Shown here in pieces: positions 1 to 7,799 of a stretch of DNA of 64,000 nucleotides. The position numbers were made by a program, and so were the translations under genes. Source of the DNA: Eubacterium sp. (GTDB lineage Bacteria > Bacillota > Clostridia > Lachnospirales > Lachnospiraceae). The notes below the pieces were generated by a model. It saw nothing but the letters and a program-made list of their open reading frames with translations, made no database searches and was not told where the DNA came from. Position 1 is the stretch's first letter. Each line of letters opens with the position of its first letter. Location of the stretch: assembly GCA_017539165.1 (NCBI GenBank), contig JAFYHN010000079.1:179473-243472 (forward strand). Reading direction: 5' to 3'.

Positions 1-779
1 GGGAGCATACGTGGGATATTCTCATAGAATCCACCACCTGTGATGTGACTGCATCCCTTGATTTTAACTCCGGCATTCTTTACTGCCTTAAGTCCCTTAA
101 CATATATTCTTGTAGGAGCTATAAGAGCCTCTCCAAGAGTTTTGCCAAGTTCATCATAATATGTATCAAGTGATTCTCTTGACATATCAAATACCTTTCT
201 CACAAGTGAGAAACCATTGCTGTGAACTCCTGTTGAAGCAATTCCTATAAGTGTATCTCCCGGCTTGATATCATCACCGGTGATCATATCTTTTCTATCT
301 ACAACGCCTACCGCAAAACCTGCAAGATCATATTCATCCTCAGGCATAAGACCTGGATGTTCTGCAGTTTCTCCACCAACGAGAGCTGCCTCTGACTGAA
401 CGCAACCTTCAGCAACACCGCTTACTATAGCAGCTATCTTTTCAGGGTAGTTCTTTCCACATGCGATATAGTCCAGGAAAAACAGGGGTTCTCCTCCTGA
501 ACAAGCGATATCATTTACACACATTGCAACTGCATCTATTCCAATAGTATCATGTTTATCTAAAACAAATGCCAGTTTAACTTTAGTACCACATCCATCT
601 GTTCCTGAAAGAAGAACAGGATCATCCATCTCTTTAATCTTACTGAGATCAAACGCTCCTGCAAATCCACCCAGTCCGCCGAGTACTTCCGGTCTGAAGG
701 TTTTCTTTACGTGTTCCTTCATAAGTTCAACTGACTTGTAACCAGCTTCAATATCAACACCTGACTTCTTGTAATCCAT
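1..779 (-). CDS. purM: Phosphoribosylformylglycinamidine cyclo-ligase (AIR synthetase), 5' part
   Basis: Catalyses ATP-dependent ring closure of FGAM to AIR, the fifth step of de novo purine synthesis, in the cytoplasm. The frame is open from an ATG at 779 to the window edge (about 259 codons of a usual 340-350), so the C-terminus lies outside. Recognisable family segments are the GTDGCGTK phosphate/ATP loop, [17 protein letters not shown], the GGETAEHPG segment and [11 protein letters not shown], ending in a HITGGG segment near the edge. The start is set by an AGGAGG site 5-6 bases upstream. The next gene (GH5) ends at 962 with its own terminator, so purM is probably the first gene of its unit or follows a weak promoter in the 180-bp gap. 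Confidence 0.95.
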   Translation of the reverse strand, partial: MDYKKSGVDIEAGYKSVELMKEHVKKTFRPEVLGGLGGFAGAFDLSKIKEMDDPVLLSGTDGCGTKVKLAFVLDKHDTIGIDAVAMCVNDIACSGGEPLFFLDYIACGKNYPEKIAAIVSGVAEGCVQSEAALVGGETAEHPGLMPEDEYDLAGFAVGVVDRKDMITGDDIKPGDTLIGIASTGVHSNGFSLVRKVFDMSRESLDTYYDELGKTLGEALIAPTRIYVKGLKAVKNAGVKIKGCSHITGGGFYENIPRML

Positions 780-877
780 GATTTTTCCTCCTCATTGGAT
801 ATGCAAACATTTTTTTACATGGTAATTATAACCCATAAACATCCTTTTGTAAACCGAACGTAAGTGTCAAAAATACT

Positions 878-926
878 CCAAAAACAGCCCCATTACAGTG
901 CATTTTTCACACTATAACAGGGCTGT
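878..926 (-). terminator. Intrinsic terminator after the GH5 gene
   Basis: An imperfect inverted repeat (ACAGCCC at 884-890 with GGGCTGT at 920-926, extending inward to a 19-bp stem with three mismatches). Read on the minus strand it is followed by a T-rich run. It separates the GH5 gene from purM. Confidence 0.75.
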
Positions 927-961
927 CTAAATCTTTTTTTTGAGCACACGATCATATCGTA

Positions 962-1990
962 TTATAAGAGTTTTATAACCTGATCTTTTACTTCTTTCAT
1001 ATGTTCATCTATGAGTCCAAAATCCTTCTCCTTATAGTTCCACGATGCACGTCCTATATGGAATCTGTCAAATGACTCACTTATACTCTTGTACCATTTC
1101 AGAGTATCCTCCGGATTGGCACGATCGATAACTCCATATTCACCACAATACAGAGCAACATTCCTCTCCTCAGCCACTCTCACCGCTTCTTTAAAATACA
1201 TATCGAAGAACGCAGAACTAAGACATTCACTCTCATCAAGACCATCGAATCCGGCAGTAATCTGTGATAGATGTTCTTTGGACAGTTCGCCCATCTCCTT
1301 ATATGTTTTTTCCAAAGTCATTCTGAAATCCACATCCATACCCGGCGCCCAGTGTGCACCCTGATGGGTAAAGATAAGCGGTTCATAACAGTGGAATGTA
1401 TAAACTACATTTTCATCCACAGGCATAGCAAGATCTGGCAGCGCCTGAATACTGTTGTTATGGTATCCACCGATGATTATCTTAATCTCAGGAGCTATCT
1501 TTCTGATCCTCTTGATACACTTGGTGGAAATGTCATTCCATGCATCATTAAACTCCTTATCAGTAACCTCATTCAGCAGTTCAAAAGTCATATGTTCATA
1601 ATTCGAACCGAATCTTCTGGCAAACTCTTCCCATAGTTTGTAGAAACGTTCCTGATAGGATTCATTTTCGAAAAAGCCGAATTCATTCTCATCTCCGTCA
1701 AAGCTGTATCCGAATGCCTTATGAAGATCAAGTATCATATTCAGATTATTCTTTCTGCACCAGTCATATGCCTTCTGGATCTTATCAAAACCGTATTCTA
1801 TATATTCTCCATCTTTTGTTTCAACCAGATCGTAATCTATAGGAATACGGACATGATCAAGCCCCCAGCTTCCAATCTCTTCTATATTTTTTTCAGTAAT
1901 AAATGTCTCATAATGCTCACGAGAATGCTCACACTGTGAAAGCCACCCTCCAAGATTTACACCATGCTCATAACCTGCAAACTCTCTCAT
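962..1990 (-). CDS. Glycoside hydrolase family 5 (cellulase-like), cytoplasmic
   Basis: A (beta/alpha)8 retaining glycosidase of the GH5 type, 342 aa, predicted to cut beta-1,4-linked glucans, mannans or short oligosaccharides; the exact substrate cannot be read from sequence. The N-terminal VNLGGWLSQ and VRIPIDY segments, the acid/base Glu in ELLNEV (E141) and the nucleophile Glu in YCGEYGV (E284) are all present. There is no signal peptide or carbohydrate-binding module, so it should act on imported oligosaccharides. A GGGGAGG site precedes the ATG. It sits downstream of the uronate/xylan genes but is separated from them by a GGDEF gene, so co-regulation is an inference. Confidence 0.85.
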   Translation of the reverse strand: MREFAGYEHGVNLGGWLSQCEHSREHYETFITEKNIEEIGSWGLDHVRIPIDYDLVETKDGEYIEYGFDKIQKAYDWCRKNNLNMILDLHKAFGYSFDGDENEFGFFENESYQERFYKLWEEFARRFGSNYEHMTFELLNEVTDKEFNDAWNDISTKCIKRIRKIAPEIKIIIGGYHNNSIQALPDLAMPVDENVVYTFHCYEPLIFTHQGAHWAPGMDVDFRMTLEKTYKEMGELSKEHLSQITAGFDGLDESECLSSAFFDMYFKEAVRVAEERNVALYCGEYGVIDRANPEDTLKWYKSISESFDRFHIGRASWNYKEKDFGLIDEHMKEVKDQVIKLL

Positions 1991-2126
1991 ACATACCTCC
2001 CCACAGATCGAACTTATATGTTTTATCTAAGTTTTTCTTAATGTTCACTTTACAGTATTCCTATCAACTTATCTACAACATATATATAAAAAATATCAAT
2101 TCTCTGAAGTGATATAAACGAATAAT

Positions 2127-3518
2127 CTATCTGTACTTTTTCTCTGGATAAAGAGCATAATATTCCTGCTTATTTGTATACATTTTCTCATCAGCGATCT
2201 GCATAGCCTTACGGATATCGTCCCCTTCTCTTACCATACAGGTACCTACCGCAAACCTCACATTTTCCGTTGCATCTGCCTGATCCTGAAGCACCCTTAC
2301 TCTTCTTTCAATCTCTGCCTCATCCAGCCATCTTACCATCGCCACAAATTCATCTCCACCGGCACGATATATCTTACTTCCCGGAAAAACACCGCCCAAA
2401 ATATCAGCTGCCATCTTCAACGTACGGTCTCCTTCACTATGCCCCTGTTCATCATTTACTCTCTTAAGTCCATTCAGATCAGCAAACACTACAGCATACG
2501 GAGGTTCTATATCTCCTTTTCCACTTGCTATAGCATCAACATCATTATTCATGGCATTGCGATTCATAACCCCTGTCAGCATATCCATCGCACTAAGGAC
2601 TCCAAGCTTTTGGAGAAGAATGTAATTGGCTATCTCAGAAGCCACAAAAAACGAAGTAATTTCCAAAGTTTCCTTGATTTTTACCGTATCTTCAACATTA
2701 AAGTTAGTTGCCCACATGTATCCCAATAATTCATCATTATAATTTAATGGCAACAAGACTATTGTTCTTACTCCTGCATCACAAAGAGACTTATACCATT
2801 CAGGATTAACAGATTCCAACCATTCTCTATCCTGATCATCCTTAATTATGATACTTGAACTGTCGCCCAATGTAGCCTTCCATGTTTCACAGAGTTCATA
2901 GAATTCTTCATCATAATATGTGTCCATCTGCCGCAGACCACTTTCCGGTTTTATCGCTTCACCAAATGTAACACATTTCCGCTCCATATTATCCAGGAGA
3001 AGAATACAGCAATTGTCCGAATCACACAGTTCACGAATATCCTCTAAAACCTCATTAAAAGTCGTTCGGATATCACTAGCACCACGAAGTTTGATGCACG
3101 TCTGAAGAACCGCCGTCGAAGTATCAGCCGAGAGGCTCGCCTGCTGTTCTGAATCAACAAATGGCTTTACATCATATGTATACAAACAATATCCGATATT
3201 TTCTTCTTCAGATTCAAGCGGAATCAAAAACATATTCAGCCAGAGTCCCATCCGCGGAAGCTCCACATATGTATGTAACGGTTGCCCCATAAATGAAGCT
3301 CGATAGCAAAAATCTTCAAAATTTTTATTCATCGGAAAATACTGTTCATAGGGGGAATCCGGAACAAATGGATGTTTTATCGTTTTAAGCATATCATCAT
3401 AATGAGCTTTATTCCCCTCGACGATTCGTATATTCCCATAATTACCGTCAGAGAATCTTTCAACCGATATTATACACGTCTTATTCTTGTGTCCCTCCAG
3501 TACCTTCTTAAAATCCAT
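2127..3518 (-). CDS. Diguanylate cyclase: sensor/GAF-like N-terminus plus GGDEF
   Basis: Predicted to make cyclic di-GMP from two GTP. The last ~160 residues form a GGDEF domain with an intact active-site AGGDEF and the usual upstream segment DMLTGVMNRNAM. The central part (about residues 130-300) has the look of a GAF domain, and a further N-terminal segment is unassigned. No membrane segment is visible. No RxxD inhibitory site lies five residues before GGDEF, so product inhibition may be weak. I place the start at 3518 (MDFKK) because a GAGGAGGGG site sits 7-8 bases upstream. The frame is open to 3605, but that stretch is the terminator hairpin of the esterase gene upstream. Confidence 0.85.
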   Translation of the reverse strand: MDFKKVLEGHKNKTCIISVERFSDGNYGNIRIVEGNKAHYDDMLKTIKHPFVPDSPYEQYFPMNKNFEDFCYRASFMGQPLHTYVELPRMGLWLNMFLIPLESEEENIGYCLYTYDVKPFVDSEQQASLSADTSTAVLQTCIKLRGASDIRTTFNEVLEDIRELCDSDNCCILLLDNMERKCVTFGEAIKPESGLRQMDTYYDEEFYELCETWKATLGDSSSIIIKDDQDREWLESVNPEWYKSLCDAGVRTIVLLPLNYNDELLGYMWATNFNVEDTVKIKETLEITSFFVASEIANYILLQKLGVLSAMDMLTGVMNRNAMNNDVDAIASGKGDIEPPYAVVFADLNGLKRVNDEQGHSEGDRTLKMAADILGGVFPGSKIYRAGGDEFVAMVRWLDEAEIERRVRVLQDQADATENVRFAVGTCMVREGDDIRKAMQIADEKMYTNKQEYYALYPEKKYR

Positions 3519-3543
3519 AAGCAACCCCTCCTCATTTTTTCTA

Positions 3544-3597
3544 AAAGCAAAACAAGTCAGACACCTTGGGATATAGCATCCAAAATGCCTAACTTGT
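3544..3597 (-). terminator. Intrinsic terminator after the carboxylesterase
   Basis: Stem arms 3552-3569 and 3580-3597. On the plus strand there are four mismatches, but on the minus-strand RNA all four become G-U pairs, giving an unbroken 18-bp stem followed by a T-rich tract. That asymmetry shows it works on the minus strand. Confidence 0.85.
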
Positions 3598-3605
3598 CTA
3601 ATCAA

Positions 3606-4991
3606 CTATTTGAGAACCGGACCTTCCTTGGTCATGACCATTTCAGTTTTATTTTCCGAATCATATTCTTTCCACTCAGGCATAGCTGTTCCATCATCGT
3701 CCATGCCATTAGGATCACCTGTCTTTACAAAGTTCGCAAAGTAATTCGCCATCTGTCTGGCAAGATCATAATGCCTTCCTCTAAATGGTCTCCAGCACTT
3801 GCTTATACTCTCGAACCAGAACCAGAGATCAACAGAATGAAATGTACCCGGATCATCTTCTCCCGGAATATCAGGATCAAAGCAGTAACAGTAGAAGTTT
3901 CTGCTGTAACCTTTTTCCTTATCACCTTTCACAGCAGCATCAAGGTATTTGTTAACACTTCTTTTAACTATGTTCACTCCGTCAAATGTAAACTCATCAC
4001 TTGTGTATCCGGTAATGATCGGAACATCAGGGCATTCTCCAGCTGCCATTCTTTTTGCCGAATCACCGACATAATTCTTTCCATCCATGATAGGAAACAT
4101 CTTCTTCGACATATCTGGTGGAGAATCAGGAGCGAATTCCATAGGAGAAAACTCCGCATAGAGGTCACGAAGTTTAAAAGCATCTATCTGTCTTGCCTCT
4201 TCCAGACTCTTCACACCTATATAATCAAAGAATGCTTCACCTCTCTTTTCAGCCTCACTAAGGTCTATAGGTTTAAATATATCACCCTTCTGACCTTCCA
4301 TATCGATGACACCACTCATGATGACAGCACCCTTTACTATATGCTTATTAGCATCGCATGTAAGCTGCTGAAGAGTACTTCCACCACCCGCTGACTGACC
4401 AGCTATAGTAATCTTCTCAGGATCACCACCAAACGCAGCGATATTTCTATAAACCCAATGAAGTCCTGCCTGCTGATCAAGAAGTCCAAAGTTTGCAGGT
4501 GCATCAGGGTTTTCTTTAGTTATTTCCGGATGCGCCAGGAATCCCATAAGTGCAAGTCTGTAATTCACACTTACAACTATAATCCCTCTTCTCGCAAGTC
4601 TTTCACCATCGAATTCCATCTCTGGTGTATATCCCCACTGAAAAGCTCCGCCAAAGAACCATACCAGAACAGGAAGCTTTTCATCCGTACTGTTTGCAGG
4701 AGTCCATACATTAAGATACAGACAGTCTTCATCCATAGGAATATCCTTGTCAACATGCCATTCCTTACAATACACATCATCACCAACACCTGGCTGATCC
4801 TGAATAGATATCGGCGCAAATGTATACGCTTCTCTCACACCTTCCCAGTTTTCAGCAGGTTGAGGTGCCCTCCACCTGTTCTTTCCAACCGGAGGTGCTG
4901 CAAATGGAACTCCTTTGAATACAGTTACTCTTGGGTCTGCCGAGGGGATTCCTCGAAGACGGCCATTTTCAACTTCGACCTCTCTTAACAT
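3606..4991 (-). CDS. Type B carboxylesterase
   Basis: An alpha/beta hydrolase of the carboxylesterase type B family, 461 aa, hydrolysing carboxylic esters. The nucleophile elbow GQSAGG (Ser about residue 200), the EDCLYLNVW signature and the oxyanion segment FFGGAF are visible. There is no signal peptide, so it is cytoplasmic. Beside the GH115/GH43/uxu genes it may remove acyl or methyl esters from xylan or glucuronoxylan fragments; this is inference. The start at 4991 (MLREV) follows an AAGGAG six bases upstream; the in-frame ATG at 5012 has no comparable site. A 100-bp gap separates it from uxuB. Confidence 0.88.
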   Translation of the reverse strand: MLREVEVENGRLRGIPSADPRVTVFKGVPFAAPPVGKNRWRAPQPAENWEGVREAYTFAPISIQDQPGVGDDVYCKEWHVDKDIPMDEDCLYLNVWTPANSTDEKLPVLVWFFGGAFQWGYTPEMEFDGERLARRGIIVVSVNYRLALMGFLAHPEITKENPDAPANFGLLDQQAGLHWVYRNIAAFGGDPEKITIAGQSAGGGSTLQQLTCDANKHIVKGAVIMSGVIDMEGQKGDIFKPIDLSEAEKRGEAFFDYIGVKSLEEARQIDAFKLRDLYAEFSPMEFAPDSPPDMSKKMFPIMDGKNYVGDSAKRMAAGECPDVPIITGYTSDEFTFDGVNIVKRSVNKYLDAAVKGDKEKGYSRNFYCYCFDPDIPGEDDPGTFHSVDLWFWFESISKCWRPFRGRHYDLARQMANYFANFVKTGDPNGMDDDGTAMPEWKEYDSENKTEMVMTKEGPVLK

Positions 4992-5093
4992 CCATGTCTC
5001 CTTCCAAAGCATTATTATAGTCTTTTGATATATATCTTATAGCATCAATTTTAACACTTTTCGGAAGATTTACAATAACCTCATTCTCGGAAT

Positions 5094-6692
5094 TTATATA
5101 ACTTTTTTCAATGTTGTTCTTACTGCTCCCGGACCCTCAAGCATCTCATTCAGATATCCGATGATCTTCTGAGACATACTTTCTGCTTCCAGAAGATTAA
5201 CTCCGAACAATTCTTCTTTACTGAGTATATAGTTGATCCCTGAGTTATCATCGACCTTCTGTCCGAGCTTTATATCCTTAACCAGCGGCGCAAGTACATC
5301 CATAAGAGGATCAGGACTAAGTTCCATCTCACGTCCCTCATCATCCACACCGATAAGATATCTGAACCATGCTGCTATCACAAAAGGTATGATCTTAAGG
5401 TCACTCAGCTTACCTTCTTTCATGTAAGATTTTATAGTCTCACCGTATCTTATAACGAGCTTCTGACTTGTATCAGTTGCAATTCTCTGTGGTGTATCAG
5501 GCATAAAAGGATTAGGAAGTCTTTCCGTCAAAACTTCATTCAGAAATTCTTCAGGTTTAATGATTCCCGGATTCACAACCACCTTCAGTCCTTCCTGCCC
5601 CAAAGCATAAACCAGATTCTTAAGATCTTCGTCCATCATTTCATCAGATATCTTGGTGAACCCAAGCAGACATCCACATACTGCAAGAGCTGTATGAAGA
5701 GGGTTTAGACAAGTTGTAACCTTCATTGTCTCCGCCTTATTGACAGTATCTCTGTCAGTCATATATACTCCGGCCTTTTCAAGTGGTGGACGTCCATTTG
5801 GAAAACTGTCTTCTATAACAAGATACTCAGGTATCTCCGCATTAACAAACGGCGCAATATACGTATTCTTTTTAGTAACTATAGGGTTCATATTTATAAC
5901 ACCAAGTTTTTCAAGTTCTTCTGCAACTTCATCTGCAGGTCTAGGTGTTATCTTATCTATCATGCTCCATGGAAATGTCACCTTACTCTCATCATTCACA
6001 TAGCTGATAAATTCTTCTGAAACAAATCCATTTTCAAGCCAGCCCTTTGCCATAGTAAGAACTGCATTTTTCAGTTTACTTCCATTCTGACTGCAGTTAT
6101 CCATACTTACAACTGCAACAGGGCACTTATTCTCACTAAATCGGTAATAGAGAAGCTCTGCAACTATTCCCATAGCAGTTTCTGCCAAACCAGGACCGTT
6201 TTTAATATCTTTTTCTGTCCCTGGGAGAAATTCTCCCGACATATCTTTAACCGCATAACCTTTCTCAGTTATCGTAAATGAGATCAGCTGAAGAGACTCA
6301 CTTGTCGCAATCTTTTTAAGCTGCTCTTTTGAATCTTCGTCTGCTTTGATAGCATTTCCAATCCCTGCAAGAACTCTCTTTTCACTGTTACCATCCGATC
6401 TAAGTCCCACAGAAAGGGTGAGCATATCAAATGGCTTATATATCTTGTCGATTATCTCTCCATCAAAGTTTGACATAGCCACAATTCCGGTATCCATATC
6501 TCCGGAAGCGATCAGCTTATCCGCAATACTTCCTATAAATCCTCTGAAGATATTTCCCGGTCCGAAGTGGAGCCAGACCGGTCTCTCTAAAGTATTTTTT
6601 CTTACCTGTTCATAATCATAATCCGGCAGACTGATTCCCGCCTTTTCCCATTCCTGTTTCTCATCTGATATACTTTTAACACTTAATTCCAT
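5094..6692 (-). CDS. uxuB: D-fructuronate reductase / mannitol dehydrogenase family
   Basis: A 532-aa long-chain mannitol dehydrogenase family oxidoreductase. Next to mannonate dehydratase it is best read as UxuB, which interconverts D-fructuronate and D-mannonate with NAD(H). The N-terminal WLHFGPGNIFRGF segment is the usual nucleotide-binding region, and the KVTTCLNPLHTALA segment matches the catalytic helix region of the family. A GGAGG sits seven bases before the ATG, partly inside the 17-bp gap after uxuA. It is the last gene of the GH43-GH115-uxuA-uxuB run and should receive glucuronate or mannonate produced by GH115 after isomerisation. Confidence 0.93.
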   Translation of the reverse strand: MELSVKSISDEKQEWEKAGISLPDYDYEQVRKNTLERPVWLHFGPGNIFRGFIGSIADKLIASGDMDTGIVAMSNFDGEIIDKIYKPFDMLTLSVGLRSDGNSEKRVLAGIGNAIKADEDSKEQLKKIATSESLQLISFTITEKGYAVKDMSGEFLPGTEKDIKNGPGLAETAMGIVAELLYYRFSENKCPVAVVSMDNCSQNGSKLKNAVLTMAKGWLENGFVSEEFISYVNDESKVTFPWSMIDKITPRPADEVAEELEKLGVINMNPIVTKKNTYIAPFVNAEIPEYLVIEDSFPNGRPPLEKAGVYMTDRDTVNKAETMKVTTCLNPLHTALAVCGCLLGFTKISDEMMDEDLKNLVYALGQEGLKVVVNPGIIKPEEFLNEVLTERLPNPFMPDTPQRIATDTSQKLVIRYGETIKSYMKEGKLSDLKIIPFVIAAWFRYLIGVDDEGREMELSPDPLMDVLAPLVKDIKLGQKVDDNSGINYILSKEELFGVNLLEAESMSQKIIGYLNEMLEGPGAVRTTLKKVI

Positions 6693-6709
6693 TTAATGGC
6701 CTCCATCAT

Positions 6710-7783
6710 TTAATTATCCTTTTTACTTAACTTATCAAGTGTATCCCACGCTCCGAGGATGTACATGATTCCCAGTGCACGGTCATACAATCCGTACCCC
6801 GGTCTGCATTTTTCACCCCAGATGTGTCTTCCGTGATCCGGACGTATGTAACCATCAAAACCGGCATCGTGATATGCCTTGATTATATCCAGTACTCCAA
6901 CGTCTCCGTCACAGTCTCGATGTGAAACCTCACTGAAATCTCCGTTATCATATATCTTTACATTTCTGATATGAGCAAATGCAATTCTATCCGCATGCTT
7001 TCTTACTATATCCGCAACTGTATTTCCGGAGCTTGATCCCAGAGATCCTGAACAAAGAGTAAGACAGTTATAAGGATCATCAACCATTTTCAGGAATCTG
7101 TCGACGGAAGCCTCATCTATAAGAAGTCTTGGAAGCCCGAAAATATCCCATGGTGGATCATCCGGATGAATGGCCATCTTTATTCCACACTCATGACATA
7201 CCGGCATGAGCTTAGAGAGGAAGTATCTGAGATTCTCCCAGAGTGTTTCTTTATCAACTTCCTTGTACTTTTCAAAAAGATCCTTTAATCCGGCCATTCT
7301 TTCCGGTTCCCAGCCAGGCATAGTAAAGCCCTTGCATTCTCTTAAAATGTATTCTGCCATCTCCTCCGGATCCTGCTTTATCTTCGACTTCTCATAGAAC
7401 AGTGCTGTCGAACCATCAGGAAGAGGATGGAACAGATCTGTTCTTGTCCAGTCAAACACAGGCATGAAGTTATAACATATAACCTTCACTCCGAATTCAG
7501 ACAGATTTCTTATAGTCTGAATATAATTCTCGATATACTTATCTCTGTCAGGCCCTGCTGTTTTAATATCATCATGAACATTCACGGATTCTACTACACT
7601 CATTCCGAACCCATATTCATCCAGTTCATCCTTAACAGCCTGAATCTCTGACTTCTCCCAGACCTCTCCGGGCATTTTGCTGTGAAGAGCCCAGACAATC
7701 TCTTCAACTCCAGGAATCTGCTTGATATCAGACAGGGAAATAGTGTCATTGCCGGTACCGTACCAGCGGAAAGACATTTTCAT
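6710..7783 (-). CDS. uxuA: Mannonate dehydratase
   Basis: Removes water from D-mannonate to give 2-keto-3-deoxygluconate in hexuronate breakdown. The 357-aa length and segments such as MSFRWYG at the N-terminus, MAIHPDDPPWDIFG in the metal/active-site region and IRPDHGRHIWGE near the C-terminus are diagnostic of UxuA. The start is the ATG at 7783, six bases after a GGAGG; a TTG two codons upstream is closer to the ribosome site and unlikely. It lies 16 bp after GH115 and 17 bp before uxuB, and is clearly translated from the same message. Confidence 0.96.
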   Translation of the reverse strand: MKMSFRWYGTGNDTISLSDIKQIPGVEEIVWALHSKMPGEVWEKSEIQAVKDELDEYGFGMSVVESVNVHDDIKTAGPDRDKYIENYIQTIRNLSEFGVKVICYNFMPVFDWTRTDLFHPLPDGSTALFYEKSKIKQDPEEMAEYILRECKGFTMPGWEPERMAGLKDLFEKYKEVDKETLWENLRYFLSKLMPVCHECGIKMAIHPDDPPWDIFGLPRLLIDEASVDRFLKMVDDPYNCLTLCSGSLGSSSGNTVADIVRKHADRIAFAHIRNVKIYDNGDFSEVSHRDCDGDVGVLDIIKAYHDAGFDGYIRPDHGRHIWGEKCRPGYGLYDRALGIMYILGAWDTLDKLSKKDN

Positions 7784-7799
7784 AAACAACCTCCTTAGA

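Noticed and set aside
3372-4394. 340-codon open frame on the plus strand
   Set aside because: It lies antisense to the esterase and GGDEF genes, has no ribosome site and an unnatural composition; it is a shadow.
5013-5093. Esterase promoter between uxuB and the esterase gene
   Set aside because: Several weak AT-rich pairings exist and none stands out.
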